Assembly: GCA_026545765.1 (NCBI GenBank)
Contig: JAIFAC010000150.1
Coordinates: 1-64,000, forward strand
Length of the DNA stretch: 64,000 nucleotides
Source of the DNA: Plantago major
Lineage: Eukaryota > Streptophyta > Magnoliopsida > Lamiales > Plantaginaceae
Direction: 5' to 3'
Positions 1 through 15,000 of the stretch are shown here, piece after piece. The first letter of the stretch is position 1. Every line of letters begins with the position of its first letter. The notes below the pieces were generated by a model that had not been told where the DNA came from, did no database searches, and saw only the letters and a list, made by a program, of their open reading frames with translations. The position numbers and the translations under genes were made by a program.

Positions 1-3000
1 CATATAAGGACATTGATAAACAACACTATAAATGAGTGGGATAATTACAAACTGAGAAGTCAATTTGAGATTTAAACAACACATAGGAAGAGTAATAAAA
101 TGACGAACGAAGAACTCTACTTCAATACAATAAACGAGTGTGATAATTACAAACGGAGAAGTCAATTTGAGATTTAAACAACACACAGGAGGAGTAATAA
201 AATAACGAACGAAGAACTCTACTTGAGAGTAAAACAAAACACAAAAGGAGTGGGATAAACAACAAACGAACAACTCCACTTGAGAGATAAACAACACAAT
301 AAAGGAGTGGGATAATGTTAAACGAAGAAGTCTATTAGAGATTTAAACAATCAACTGAAGGAATATGAATATCACAATCGAAGAACACTACTTGACAGTT
401 AAACAACACACATAAGGAGTGCCAACACAATAAAGGAGTGGGATAATTACTAACGGAGAAGTCAATTTGAGATTTAAACAACACACAGGAGGAGTGATAA
501 AATAACAAACGAAGAACTCTACTTGAGTGTAAAACAAAACACAAAAGTATGGGATAAACAACAAACGAATTACTCCACTTGAGAGATAAACAACACAATA
601 AAGGAGTGGGATAATGTCAAACGAAGAAGTCTATGAGATATTTAAACAATACACTGAAGGAGTATGAGTGCCAAAATCGAAGAACACTACTTGAGAATTA
701 AAAAAGACACATAAGGAGTGGGATAAACAACCTGATAAAGGAGTGGGACAATTACAAGCGGAGAAGTCAATTTGAGATTTAAACAACACATGAGGAGTAA
801 TAAAATAACGAGCGAAGAACTCTACTTGAGTAAATCAAAACACAAAAGGAGTGGGATAAACAACAAACGAACAACTCCACTTGAGAGATAAACAACACAA
901 TAAAGGAGTGGGATAATGTCAAACGAAGAAGTCTATTAGATATTTAAACAATACACTGAAGGAGTATGAGTATCAAAATCGAAGAACACTACTTGAGAGT
1001 TCAACAACACACATAAAAGAACACTACTTGAGAATTAAAAAGACACATAAGGAGTGGGATAAACAACCTGATAATGGTGTGGGACAATTAAAAACGTATA
1101 ATTAAATTTGATATTTAAACAACACACATGAGGAGTAATAAAATAACGAACGAAGAACTCTACTTGAGAGTTAAACAAAACACAAAAGGAGTGGGATAAA
1201 CAAAAAACGAACAACTCCAATTGAGAGATAAACAACACAATAAAGGAGTGGGATAATGTCAAACGAAGAAGTCTATTAGATATTTAAACAATACACTGAA
1301 GGAGTATGAGTATCAAAATCGAAGAACACTACTTGAGAGTTCAACAACACACATAATAAACAACACAACAAATGAGTGGGATAATTACAAACGGAGAAGT
1401 CAATTTGAGATTTAAACAACACACAGGAGGAGTAATAAAATAACGAACGAAGAACACTACTTGATAGGACAACAACACACATAAGGAGGGGGATAAACAA
1501 CAAACGAATTACTCCACTTGAGAGATAAACAACACAATAAAGGAGTGGGATAATGTCAAACGAAGAAGTCTATTAGATATTTAAACAATACACTGAAGGA
1601 GTATGAGTATCAAAATCGAAGGACACTACTTGAGAGTTCAACAACACACATAAGGAGTGGGATAAACAACACAATAAAGGAGTGGGATAATTACAAACGG
1701 AGAAGTCAATTTGAGATTTAAACAACACACAGGAGGAGTAATAAAATAACGAACGAAGAACTCTACTTGAGAGTTAAACAAAACACAAAAGGTGTGGGAT
1801 AAACAACAAACGAACAACTCCAATTGAGAGATAAACAACACAATAAAGGAGTGGGATAATGTCAAACGAAGAAGTCTATGAGATATTTAAACAATACCTT
1901 TGAAGGAGTATGAGTATCAAATCGAAGAACACTACTTGAGAGTTCAACAACACACATAAGTGGGATAAACAACACAACAAGCAGTGGGATAATTACAAGC
2001 GGAGAAGTCAATTTGAGATTTAAACAACACATGAGAAGTAATAAAATAACGAACGAAGAACTCTACCTGAGAGTAAAACAAAACACAAAAGGTGTGGGAT
2101 AAACAACAAACGAACAACTCCACTTGAGAGATAAACAACACAATAAAGGAGTGGGATAATGTCAAAGGAAGAAGTCTATTAGATATTTAAACAATAAACT
2201 GAAGGAATATGAGTATCCAAATCGAAGAACACTACTTGAGAGATCAACAACACACATAAGGAGTGGGATAATTACAAACGGAGAAGTCAATTTGAGATTT
2301 AAACGACACACAGGAGGAGTAATAAAATAACGAACGAAGAACTCTACTTGAGAGTAAAATAAAACACAAAAGGAGTGGGATAAACAACAAACGAATTACT
2401 CCACTTGAGAGATAAACAACACAATAAAGGAGTGGGATAATGTCAAACGAAGAAGTCTATGAGATATTTAAACAATACACTGAAGGAGTACGAGAATCAA
2501 AATCGAAGAACACTACTTGAGAATTAAAAAAGACACATAAGGAGTGGGATAAACAACACAATAAAGGAGTAGGACAATTACAAGCGGAGAAGTCAATTTG
2601 AGATTTAAACGACACACACGAGGAGTAATAAAGTAACGAACGAAGAACTCTACTTGAGAGTTAAACAAAACACAAAAGGAGTGGGATAAACAAAAAAGAA
2701 CAACTCCAATTGAGAGATAAACAACACAATAAAGGAGTGGGATAATGTCACACGAAGAAGTCTATTAGATATTTAAACAATACACTGAAGGAGTATGAGT
2801 ATCAAAATCGAAGAACACTACTTGAGAGTTCAACAACACACATAAGGAGTGGAATAAACAACCTGATAAGCAGGTGGGATAATTACAAGCGGAGAAGTCA
2901 ATTTGAGATTTAAACAACACATGAGGAGTAATAAAATAACGAGCGAAGAACTCTACTTGAGAGTAAAACAAAACACAAAAGTGGGATAAACAACAACGAA

Positions 3001-6000
3001 CAACTCCACTTGAGAGATAAACAACCACAATAAAAGGTGGGATAATGTCAAACGAAGAAGTCTATTAGAGATTTAAACAATACACAGAAGGAGTATGAGT
3101 ATCACAATCGAAGAACACTACTTGAGAGTTAAACAACACACATAAGGAGTGGGATAATTACAAACGGAGAAGTCAATTTGAGATTTAAACAACACACAGG
3201 AGGAGTAATAAAATAACGAACGAAGAACTCTACTTGAGAGTAAAACAAAACACAAAAGGATTGGGATAAACAACAAACGAATTACTCCACTTGAGAGATA
3301 AACAACACAATAAAGGAGTGGGATAATGTCAAACGAAGAAGTCTATGAGATATTTAAACAATACACTGAAAGAGTATGAGTGTCAAAATCGAAGAACACT
3401 ACTTGAGAATTAAAAAAGACACATAAGGAGTGGGATAAACAACACAATAAAGGCGTGGGACAATTACAAACGGAGAAGTCAATTTGAGATTTAAACAACA
3501 CACATGAGGAGTAATAAAATAACGAACGAAGAACTCTACTTGAGAGTAAAACAAAACACAAAAGTACTGCGATAAACAACAAACGAACAACTCCACTTGA
3601 GAGATAAACAACACAATAAAGGAGTGGGATAATGTCAAACGAAGAAGTCTATGAGATATTTAAACAATACACTGAAGGAGTATGAGTATCAAAATCGAAG
3701 AACACTACTTGAGAGTTCAACAACACACATAAGGAGTGGGATAAACAACCTGACAAGCAGGTGGGATAATTACAAGCGGAGAAGTCAATTTGAGATTTAA
3801 ACAACACATGAGGAGTAATAAAATAGCGAGCGAAGAACTCTACTTGAGAGTTAAACAAAACACAAAAAGTGGGATAAACAAAAGCGAACAACTCCACTTG
3901 AGAGATAAACAACACAATAAAGGAGTGGGATAATGTCAAGCGAAGAAGTCTATGAGATATTTAAACAATACCTTTGAAGGAGTATGAGTATCAAAATCGA
4001 AGAACACTACTTGAGTGTTCAACAACACACATAAGGATTGGGATAAACAACCACAATAAGCAGGTGGGATAATTACAAGCGGAGAAGTCAATTTGAGATT
4101 TAAACAACACACATGGAGTAATAAAATAGCGAGCGAAGAACTCTACTTGAGAGTTAAACAAAACACAAAAAGTGGGATAAACAAAAGCGAACAACTCCAA
4201 TTGAGAGATAAACAACACAATAAAGGTGGGATAATGTCAAGCGAAGAAGTCTATGAGATATTTAAACAATACACTGAAGGAGTATGAGTATCAAAATCGA
4301 AGAACACTACTTGAGAGTTCAACAACACACATAAGGAGTGGGATAATTACAAACGGAGAAGTCAATTTGAGATTTAAACAACACACAGGAGGAGTAATAA
4401 AATAACGAACGAAGAACTCTACTTGAGAGTAAAACAAAACACAAAAGGATGGGGATAAACAACAAATGAATTACTCCACCTGAGAGATAAACAACACAAT
4501 AAAGGAGTGGGATAATGTCAAACGAAGAAGTCTATGAGATATTTAAACAATACCTTTGAAGGAGTATGAGTGTCAAAATCGAAGAACACTACTTGAGAAT
4601 TAAAAATTACACATAAGGAGTGGGATAAACAACCTGATAAAGGTGGGATAATTACAAACGGAGAAGTCAATTTGAGATTTAAACAACACACATGAGGAGT
4701 AATAAAATAACGAACGAAGAACTCTACTTGAGAGTAAAACAAAACACAAAAGGAGTGGGATAAACAACAAACGAATTACTCCACTTGAGAGATAAACAAC
4801 ACAATAAAGGAGTGGGATAATGTCAAACGAAGAAGTCTATGAGTTATTTAAACAATACACTAAAGGAGTACGAGAATCAAAATCGAAGAACACTACTTGA
4901 GAATTAAAAAAGACACATAAGGAGTGGGATAAACAACCTGACAAAAAGTGGGCAATTACAAACGGAGAAGTCAATTTGAGATTTAAACAACACACATGAG
5001 GAGTAATAAACTAACGAACGAAGAACTCTACTTGAGAGTAAAACAAAACACAAAAGGAGTGGGATAAACAACAAACGAACTACTCCACTTGAGAGATAAA
5101 CAACACAATAAAGGAGTGGGATAATGTCAAATGAAGAAGTCTATGAGATATTTAAACAATACACTGAAGGAGTATGAGTATCAAAATCGAAGAACACTAC
5201 TTGAGAGTTCAACAACACACATAAGGAGTGGGATAATTACAAACGGAGAAGTCAATTTGAGATTTAAACAACACACAGGAGAGGTAATAAAATAACGAAC
5301 GAAGAACTCTGCTTGAGAGTAAAACAAAACACAAAAGGAGTGGGATAAAAAACAAACGAATTACTCCACTTGAGAGATAAACAACACAATAAAGGAGTGG
5401 GATAATGTCAAACGAAGAAGTCTATGAGATATTTAAACAATACACTGAAGGAGTATGAGTGTCAAAATCGAAGAACACTACTTGAGAATTAAAAAAGACA
5501 CATAAGGAGTGGGATAAACAACACAATAAAGGAGTGGGACAATTACAAACGGAGAAGTCAATTTGAGATTTAAACAACACACATGAGGAGTAATAAAATA
5601 ACGAACGAAGAACTCTACTTGAGAGTTAAACAAAACACAAAAGGAGTGGGATAAACAAAAAACGAACAACTCCAATTGAGAGATAAACAACACAATAAAG
5701 GAGTGGGATAATGTCAAACGAAGAAGTCTATTAGATATTTAAACAATACACTGAAGGAGTATGAGTATCAAAATCGAAGAACACTACTTGAGAGTTCAAC
5801 AACACACATAAGGAGTGGGATAATTACAAACGGAGAAGTCAATTTGAGATTTAAACAACACACAGGAGGAGTAATAAAATAACGAACGAAGAACTCTACT
5901 TGAGAGTAAAACAAAATACAAAAGGAGTGGGATAAACAACCAACGAATTACTCCACTTGAGAGATAAACAACACAATAAAGGAGTGGGATAATGTCAAAC

Positions 6001-9000
6001 GAAGAAGTCTATGAGATATTTAAACAATACACTGAAGGAGTACGAGAATCAAAATCGAAGAACACTACTTGAGAATTAAAAAAGACACATAAGGAGTGGG
6101 ATAAACAACACAATAAAGGAGTGGGACAATTACAAACGGAGAAGTCAATTTGAGATTTAAACAACACACATGAGGAGTAATAAAATAACGCACGAAGAAC
6201 TCTACTTGAGAGTTAAACAAAACACAAAAGGAGTGGGATAAACAAAAAACGAACAACTCCAATTGAGAGATAAACAACACAATAAAGGAGTGGGATAATG
6301 TCAAACGAAGAAGTCTATTAGATATTTAAACAATACACTGAAGGAGTATGAGTATCAAAATCGAAGAACACTACTTGAGAGTTCAACAACACACATAAGG
6401 AGTGGGATAAACAACACAATAAAGGAGTGGGACAATTACAAACGGAGAAGTCAATTTGAGATTTAAACAACACACATGAGGAGTAATAAAATAACGAAAG
6501 AAGAACTCTACTTGAGAGTTAAACAAAACACAAAAGGAGTGGGATAAACGAAAAACGAACAACTCCAATTGAGAGATAAACAACACAATAAAGGAGTGGG
6601 ATAATGTCAAACGAAGAAGTCTATTAGATATTTAAATAATACACTGAAGGAGTATGAGTATCAAAATCGAAGAACACTACTTGAGAGTTCAACAACATAA
6701 TAAACGAGTGGGATAATTACAAACGGAGAAGTCAATTTGAGATTTAAACAACACACAGGAGGAGTAATAAAATAACGAACGAAGAACTCTACTTGAGAGT
6801 AAAACAAAACACAAAAGGAGAGGGATAAACAACAAACGAATTACTCCACTTGAGAGATAAACAACACAATAAAGGAGTGGGATAATGTCAAACGAAGAAG
6901 TCTATGAGATATTTAAACAATACACTGAAGGAGTATGAGTGTCAAAATCGAAGAACACTACTTGAGAATTAAAAAAGACACATAAGGAGTGGGATAAACA
7001 ACACAATAAAGGAGTGGGACAATTACAAACGGAGAAGTCAATTTGAGATTTAAACAACACACAGGTGGAGTAATAAAATAACGAACGAAGAACTCTACTT
7101 GAGAGTAAAACAAAACACAAAAGGAGTGGGGTAAACAACAAACGAACAACTCCACTTGCGAGATAAACAACACAATAAAGGAGTGGGATAATGTCAAACG
7201 AAGAAGTCTATTAGATATTTAAACAATACACTGAAGGAGTATGAGTATCAAAATCGAAGAACACTACTTGAGAGTTCAACAACACACATAATAAACAACA
7301 CAATAAAGGAGTGGGATAATTACAAACGGAGAAGTCAATTTGAGATTTAAACAACACACATGAGGAGTAATAAAATAACGAACGAAGAACTCTACTTGAG
7401 AGTAAAACAAAACACAAAAGGAGTGGGATAAACAACAAACGAATTACTCCACTTGAGAGATAACCAACACAAAAAAGGAGTGGGATAATGTCAAACGAAG
7501 AAGTCTATGAGATATTTAAACAATACACTGAAGGAGTATGAGTATCAAAATCGAAGAACACTACTTGAGAGTTCAACAACACACATAAGGAGTGGGATAA
7601 ACAACACAACAAACGAGTGGGATAATTACAAACGGAGAAGTCAATTTGAGATTTAAACAACACACAGGAGGAGTAATAAAATAACGAACGAAGAACTCTA
7701 CTTGAGAGTAAAACAAAACTCAAAAGGAGTGGGATAAACAAGAAACGGACAACTCCAATTGAGAGATAAACAACACAATAAAGGAGTGGGATAATGTCAA
7801 ACGAAGAAGTCTATGAGATATTTAAACAATACACTGAAAGAGTATGAGTGTCAAAATCGAAGAACACTACTTGAGAGTTCAAGAACACACATAAGGAGTG
7901 GGATAAACAAAACAACAAACGAGTGGGATAATTACAAACGGAAAAGTCAATTTGAGATTTAAACAACACACATGAGGAGTAATAAAATAACGATCGAAGA
8001 ACTCTACTTGAGAGTTAAACAAAACACAAAAGGAGTGGGATAAACAAAAAAACGAACAACTCCAATTGAGAGATAAACAACACAATAAAGGAGTGGGATA
8101 ATGTAAAACGAAAAAGTCTATTAGATATTTAAACAATACACTGAAAGAGTATGAGTATCAAAATCGAAGAACACTACTTGAGAGTTCAACAACACACATA
8201 AGGAGTGGGATAATTACAAACCGAGATGTCAATTTGAGATTTAAACAACACACATGAGGAGTAATAAAATAACGAACGAAGAACTCTACTTGAGAGTAAA
8301 ACAAAACACAAAAGGAGTGGGATAAACAACAAACGAATTACTCCACTTGAGAGATAAACAACACAATAAAGGAGTGGGATAATGTCAAACGAAGAAGTCT
8401 ACGAGATATTTAAACAATACACTGAAGGAGTATGAGTGTCAAAATCGAAGAACACTACTTGAGAATTAAAAATGACACATAAGGAGTGGGATAAACAACA
8501 CAATAAAGGAGTGGGACAATTACAAACAGAGAAGTCAATTTGAGATTTAAACAACACACATGAGGAGTAATAAAATAATGAACGAAGAACTCTACTTGAG
8601 AGTAAAACAAAACACAAAAGGAGTGGGATAAACAACAAACGAACAACTCCAATTGAGAGATAAACAACACAATAAAGGAGTGGGATAATGTCAAACGAAG
8701 AAGTCTATGAGATATTTAAACAATACACTGAAGGAGTACGAGAATCAAAATCGAAGAACACTACTTGAGAATTAAAAAAGACACATAAGGAGTGGGATAA
8801 ACAACACAATAAAGGCGTGGGACAATTACAAACGGAGAAGTCAATTTGAGATTTAAACAACACACATGAGGAGTAATAAAATAACGAACGAAGAACTCTA
8901 CTTGAGAGTAAAACAAAACACAAAAGGAGTGGGATAAACAACCAACGAATTACTCAACTTGAGAGATAAACAACACAATAAAGGAGTGGGATAATGTCAA

Positions 9001-12000
9001 ACGAAGAAGTCTATGAGATATTTAAACAATACTCTAAAGGAGTATGAGTATCAAAATCGAAGAACACTACTTGAGAGTTCAACAACACACATAAGGAGTG
9101 GGATAAACAACACAACAAGCAGGTGGGATAATTAAAACCGGAGAAGTAAATTTGAGATTTAAACACACATGAGGAGTAATAAAATAACGAACGAAGAACT
9201 CTACTTGAGAGTTAAACAAAACACAAAAGGAGTGGGATAAACAAAAAACGAACAACTCCAATTGAGAGATAAACAACACAATAAAGGAGTGGGATAATGT
9301 CAAACGAAGAAGTCTATGAGTTATTTAAACAATACACTGAAGGAGTATGAGTATCAAAATCGAAGAACACTACTTGAGAGTTCAACAACACACATAAGGA
9401 GTGGGATAAACAACACAATAAAGGAGTGGGACAATTACAAACGGAGAAGTCAATTTGAGATTTAAACAACACACATGAGGAGTAATAAAATAACGAACGA
9501 AGAACTCTACTTGAGAGTTAAACAAAACACAAAAGGAGTGGGATAAACAAAAAACGAACAACTCCAATTGAGAGATAAACAACACAATAAAGGAGTGGGA
9601 TAATGTCAAACGAAGAAGTCTATTAGATATTTAAACAATAAACTGAAGGAGTATGAGTATCAAAATCGAAGAACACTACTTGAGAGTTCAACAACACACA
9701 TAAGGAGTGGGATAATTACAAACGGAGAAGTCAATTTGAGATTTAAACAACACACAGGTGGAGTAATAAAATAACGAACGAAGAACTCTACTTGAGAGTT
9801 AAACAAAACACAAAAGGCGTGGGATAATTAACCAACGAATTACTCCATTTGAGAGATAAACAACACAATAAAGGAGTGGGATAATGTCAAACGAAGAAGT
9901 CTATGAGAAATTTAAACAATACACTGAAGGAGTATGAGTGTCAAAATCGAAGAACACTACTTGAGATTTAAAAAAGACACATAAGGAGTGGGATAAACAA
10001 CACAATAAAGGAGTGGGACAATTACAAACGGAGAAGTCAATTTGAGATTTAAACAACACACATGAGGAGTAATAAAATAACGAATGAAGAACTCTACTTG
10101 AGAGTAAAACAAAACACAAAAGGAGTGGGATAAACAACAAACGAATTACTCCACTTGAGAGATAAACAACACAATAAAGGAGTGGGATAATGTCAAGCGA
10201 AGAAGTCTATGAGATATTTAAACAATACCTTTGAAGGAGTATGAGTATCAAAATCGAAGAACACTACTTGAGAGTTCAACAAACACATAAGGAGTGGGAT
10301 AAACAACACAATAAAGGAGTGGGATAATTACAAACGGAGAAGTCAATTTGAGATTTAAACAACAGACAGGAGGAGTAATAAAATAACGAACGAAGAACTC
10401 TACTTGAGAGTTAAACAAAACACAAAAGGATTGGGATAAACAAAAAACGAACAACTCCAATTGAGAGATAAACAACACAATAAAGGAGTGGGATAATGTC
10501 AAACGAAGAAGTCTATTAGATATTTAAACAATACACTGAAGGAGTATGAGTATCAAAATCGAAGAACACTACTTGAGAGTTCAACAACACATAAGGAGTG
10601 GGATAAACAACCTGATAAGCAGGTGGGATAATTACAAACGGAGAAGTCAATTTGAGATTTAAACAACACACAGAAGGAGTAATAAAATAACGAACGAAGA
10701 ACTCTACTTGAGAGTAAAACAAAACACAAAAGGATTGGGATAAACAACAACCGAATTACTCCACTTGAGAGATAAACAACACAATAAAGGAGTGGGATAA
10801 TGTCAAACGAAGAAGTCTATGAGATATTTAAACAATACACTGAAGGAGTATGAGTGTCAAAATCGAAGAACACTACTTGAGAATTAAAAAAGACACATAA
10901 GGAGTGGGATAAACAACCCGATAAAGGAGTGGGATAATTACAAACGGAGAAGTCAATTTGAGATTTAATCAACATGCAGGAGGAGTAATAAAATAACGAA
11001 CGAAGAACTCTACTTGAGAGTTAAACAAAACACAAAAGGAGTGGGATAAACAAAAAAACGAACAACTCCAATTGAGAGATAAACAACACAATAAAGAAGT
11101 GGGATAATGTCAAACGAAGAAGTCTATTAGATATTTAAACAATACCCTGAAGGAGTATGAGTATCAAAATCGAAGAACACTACTTGAGAGTTCAACAACA
11201 CACATAAGGAGTGGGATAAACAACACAATAAACGAGTGGGATAATTACAAACGGAGAAGTCAATTTGAGATTTAAACAACACACATGAGGAGTAATAAAA
11301 TAACGAACGAAGAACTCTACTTGAGAGTAAAACAAAACACAAAAGGAGTGGGATAAACAACAAACGAATTACTCCACTTGAGAGATAAACAACACAATAA
11401 AGGAGTGGGATAATGTCAAACGAAGAAGTCTATGAGATATTTAAACAATACACTGAAGGAGTATGAGTGTCAAAATCGAAGAACACTACTTGAGAATTAA
11501 AAAAGACACATAAGGAGTGGGATAAACAACACAATTACAAACAGAGAAGACAATTTGAGATTTAAAAAACACAAATTATGAGTAATAAAATAACGACCGA
11601 AGAACTCTACTTGAGAGTTAAACAAAACACAAAAGGTGGGATAAACAACAAACGAACAACTCCAATTGAGAGATAAACAACACAATAAAGGAGTGGGATA
11701 ATGTCAAACGAAGAAGTCTATTAGATATTTAAACAATACACTGAAGGAGTATGAGTATCAAAATCGAAGAACACTACTTGAGAGTTCAACAACACACATA
11801 AGGAGTGGGATAAACAACACAATAAAGGAGTGGGACAATTAGAAACGGAGAAGTCAATTTGAGATTTAAACAACACACATGAGGAGTAATAAAATAACGA
11901 ACGAAGAACTCTACTTGAGAGTAAAACAAAACACAAAAGGAGTGGGATAAACAACAAACGAACAACTCCACTTGAGAGATAAACAACACAATAAAGGAGT

Positions 12001-12910
12001 GGGATAATGTCAAACGAACAAGTCTATTTGAGATTTAAACAATACACTGAAGGAATATGAGTATCACAAACGAAGAACGCTACTTGAGAGTTAAACAACA
12101 CTCAAAAGGAGTGGGTAAACAACACAATAAAGGTGGGATAATTACAAACGGAGAAGTCAATTTGAGATTTAAACAACACACGGGAGGAGTAATAAAATAA
12201 CGAACGAAAAACTCTACTTGAGAGTAAAACAAAACACAAAAGGAGTGGGATAAACAACAAACGAATTACTCCACTTGAGAGACAAACTACACAATAAAGG
12301 AGTGGGATAATGTCAAACGAAGAAGTCTATGAGATATTTAAACAATACACTGCAGGGGTATGAGAATCAAAATCGAAGAACACTACTTGAGAATTAAAAA
12401 AGACACATAAGGAGTGGGATAAACAACACAATAAAGGAGTGGGATAATTACAAACGGAGAAGTCAATTTGAGATTTAAACAACACACAGGAGGAGTAATA
12501 AAATAACGAACGAAGAACTCTACTTGAGAGTAAAACAAAACACAAAAGGAGTGGGATAAACAACAAACGAATTACTCCACTTGAGAGATAACCAACACAA
12601 AAAAGGAGTGGGATAATGTCAAACGAAGAAGTCTATGAGATATTTAAACAATACACTGAAAGAGTATGAGTATCAAAATCGAAGAACACTACTTGAGAGT
12701 TCAACAACACACATAAGGAGTGGGATAAACAACACAACAAACGAGTGGGATAATTACAAACGGAGAAGTCAATTTGAGATTTAAACAACACACAGGAGGA
12801 GTAATAAAATAACGCACGAAGAACTCTACTTGAGAGTTAAACAAAACACAAAAGGAGTGGGATAAACAAAAAACGAACAACTCCAATTGAGAGATAAACA
12901 ACACAATAAA

Positions 12911-13191
12911 GGAGTGGGATAATGTCAAACGAAGAAGTCTATTAGATATTTAAACAATACACTGAAGGAGTATGAGTATCAAAATCGAAGAACACTACTT
13001 GAGAGTTCAACAACACACATAAGGAGTGGGATAATTACAAACGGAGAAGTCAATTTGAGATTTAAACAACACACAGGAGGAGTAATAAAATAACGAACGA
13101 AGAACTCTACTTGAGAGTAAAATAGAACACAAAAGGAGTGGGATAAACAACAAACGAATTACTCCACTTGAGAGATAAACAACACAATAAA
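12911..13191 (+). repeat. Representative 281-bp satellite unit (five monomers)
   Basis: From the start of one monomer 4 (12911) to the next (13192) is 281 bp, exactly the sum of five full monomers (56+56+57+56+56). Monomer 5 ends at 13022 and monomer 1 follows directly at 13023 with no 25-bp partial monomer. The same arrangement is seen near 2265, 3147, 4328, 5227, 5815, 8205, 9705 and 13917, so it is a recurrent class and not one deletion. Confidence 0.9.
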
Positions 13192-14694
13192 GGAGTGGGA
13201 TAATGTCAAACGAAGAAGTCTATGAGATATTTAAACAATACACTGAAGGAGTACGACAATCAGAATCGAAGAACACTACTTGAGAATTGAAAAAGACACA
13301 TAAGGAGTGGGATAAACAACACAATAAAGGAGTGGGACAATTACAAACGGAGAAGTCAATTTGAGATTTAAACAACACACATGAGGAGTAATAAAATAAC
13401 GAACGAAGAACTCTACTTGAGAGTTAAACAAAACACAAAAGGAGTGGGATAAACAAAAAACGAACAACTCCAATTGAGAGATAAACAACACAATAAAGGA
13501 GTGGGATAATGTCAAACGAAGAAGTCTATTAGATATTTAAACAATACACTGAAGGAGTATGAGTATCAAAATCGAAGAACACTACTTGAGAGTTCAACAA
13601 CACACATAAGGAGTGGGATAAACAACCTGACAAGGAGTAGGACAATTACAAGCGGAGAAGTCAATTTGAGATTTAAACGACACACACGAGGAGTAATAAA
13701 GTAACGAACGAAGAACTCTACTTGAGAGTTAAACAAAACACAAAAGGAGTGGGATAAACAAAAAAGAACAACTCCAATTGAGAGATAAACAACACAATAA
13801 AGGAGTGGGATAATGTCAAACGAAGAAGTCTATTAGATATTTAAACAATACATTGAAGGAGTATGAGTATCAAAATCGAAGAACACTACTTGAGAGTTCA
13901 ACAACACACATAAGGAGTGGGATAATTACAAACGGAGAAGTCAATTTGAGATTTAAACAACACACAGGAGGAGTAATAAAATAACGAACGAAGAACTCTA
14001 CTTGAGAGTAAAACAAAACACAAAAGGAGTGGGATAAACAACAAACGAATTACTCCACTTGAGAGATAAACAACACAATAAAGGAGTGGGATAATGTCAA
14101 ACGAAGAAGTCTATGAGATATTTAAACAATACACTGAAAGAGTATGAGTGTCAAAATCGAAGAACACTACTTGAGAATTAAAAAAGACACATAAGGAGTG
14201 GGATAAACAACACAATAAAGGAGTGGGACAATTACAAACGGAGAAGTCAATTTGAGATTTAAACAACACACATGAGGAGTAATAAAATAACGAACGAAGA
14301 ACTCTACTTGAGAGTTAAACAAAACACAAAAGGAGTGGGATAAACAAAAAACGAACAACTCCAATTGAGAGATAAACAACACAATAAAGGAGTGGGATAA
14401 TGTCAAACGAAGAAGTCTATTAGATATTTAAACAATACACTGAAGGAGTATGAGTATCAAAATCGAAGAACACTACTTGAGAGTTCAACAACACACATAA
14501 GGAGTGGGATAAACAACACAACAAACGAGTGGGATAATTACAAACGGAGAAGTCAATTTGAGATTTAAACAACACACAGGAGGAGTAATAAAATAACGAA
14601 CGAAGAACTCTACTTGAGAGTTAAACAAAACACAAAAGGAGTGGGATAAACAAAAAACGAACAACTCCAATTGAGAGATAAACAACACAATAAA

Positions 14695-15000
14695 GGAGTG
14701 GGATAATGTCAAACGAAGAAGTCTATGAGATATTTAAACAATACACTGAAAGAGTATGAGTATCAAAATCGAAGAACACTACTTGAGAGTTCAACAACAC
14801 ACATAAGGAGTGGGATAAACAACACAATAAACGAGTGGGATAATTACAAACGGAGAAGTCAATTTGAGATTTAAACAACACAGAGGAGGAGTAATAAAAT
14901 AACGAACGAAGAACTGTACTTGAGAGTAAAACAAAACACAAAAGGAGTGGGATAAACAACAAACGAATTACTCCACTTGAGAGATAAACAACACAATAAA
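14695..15000 (+). repeat. Representative 306-bp satellite unit with its monomers
   Basis: This unit shows the internal structure. Monomer 4 is 14695-14750, monomer 5 is 14751-14806, the 25-bp partial monomer 6 is 14807-14831, monomer 1 is 14832-14887, monomer 2 is 14888-14943 and monomer 3 is 14944-15000. The monomers share an opening GGAGT (here sometimes AGAGT or CGAGT), a middle motif like CGAAGAA or CGGAGAA, a TTGAGA or TGAGAT motif, and an A-rich end such as AAACAACAC. The lengths sum to 306 bp, a multiple of three, which is why the same short frames reappear in each unit. Confidence 0.95.

Noticed and set aside
2395..2450. CENP-B-box-like sequence on the minus strand (CTTCGTTTGACA)
   Set aside because: It matches the TTCG part but lacks the essential CGGG at the required distance. 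Centromeric function cannot be inferred from it.
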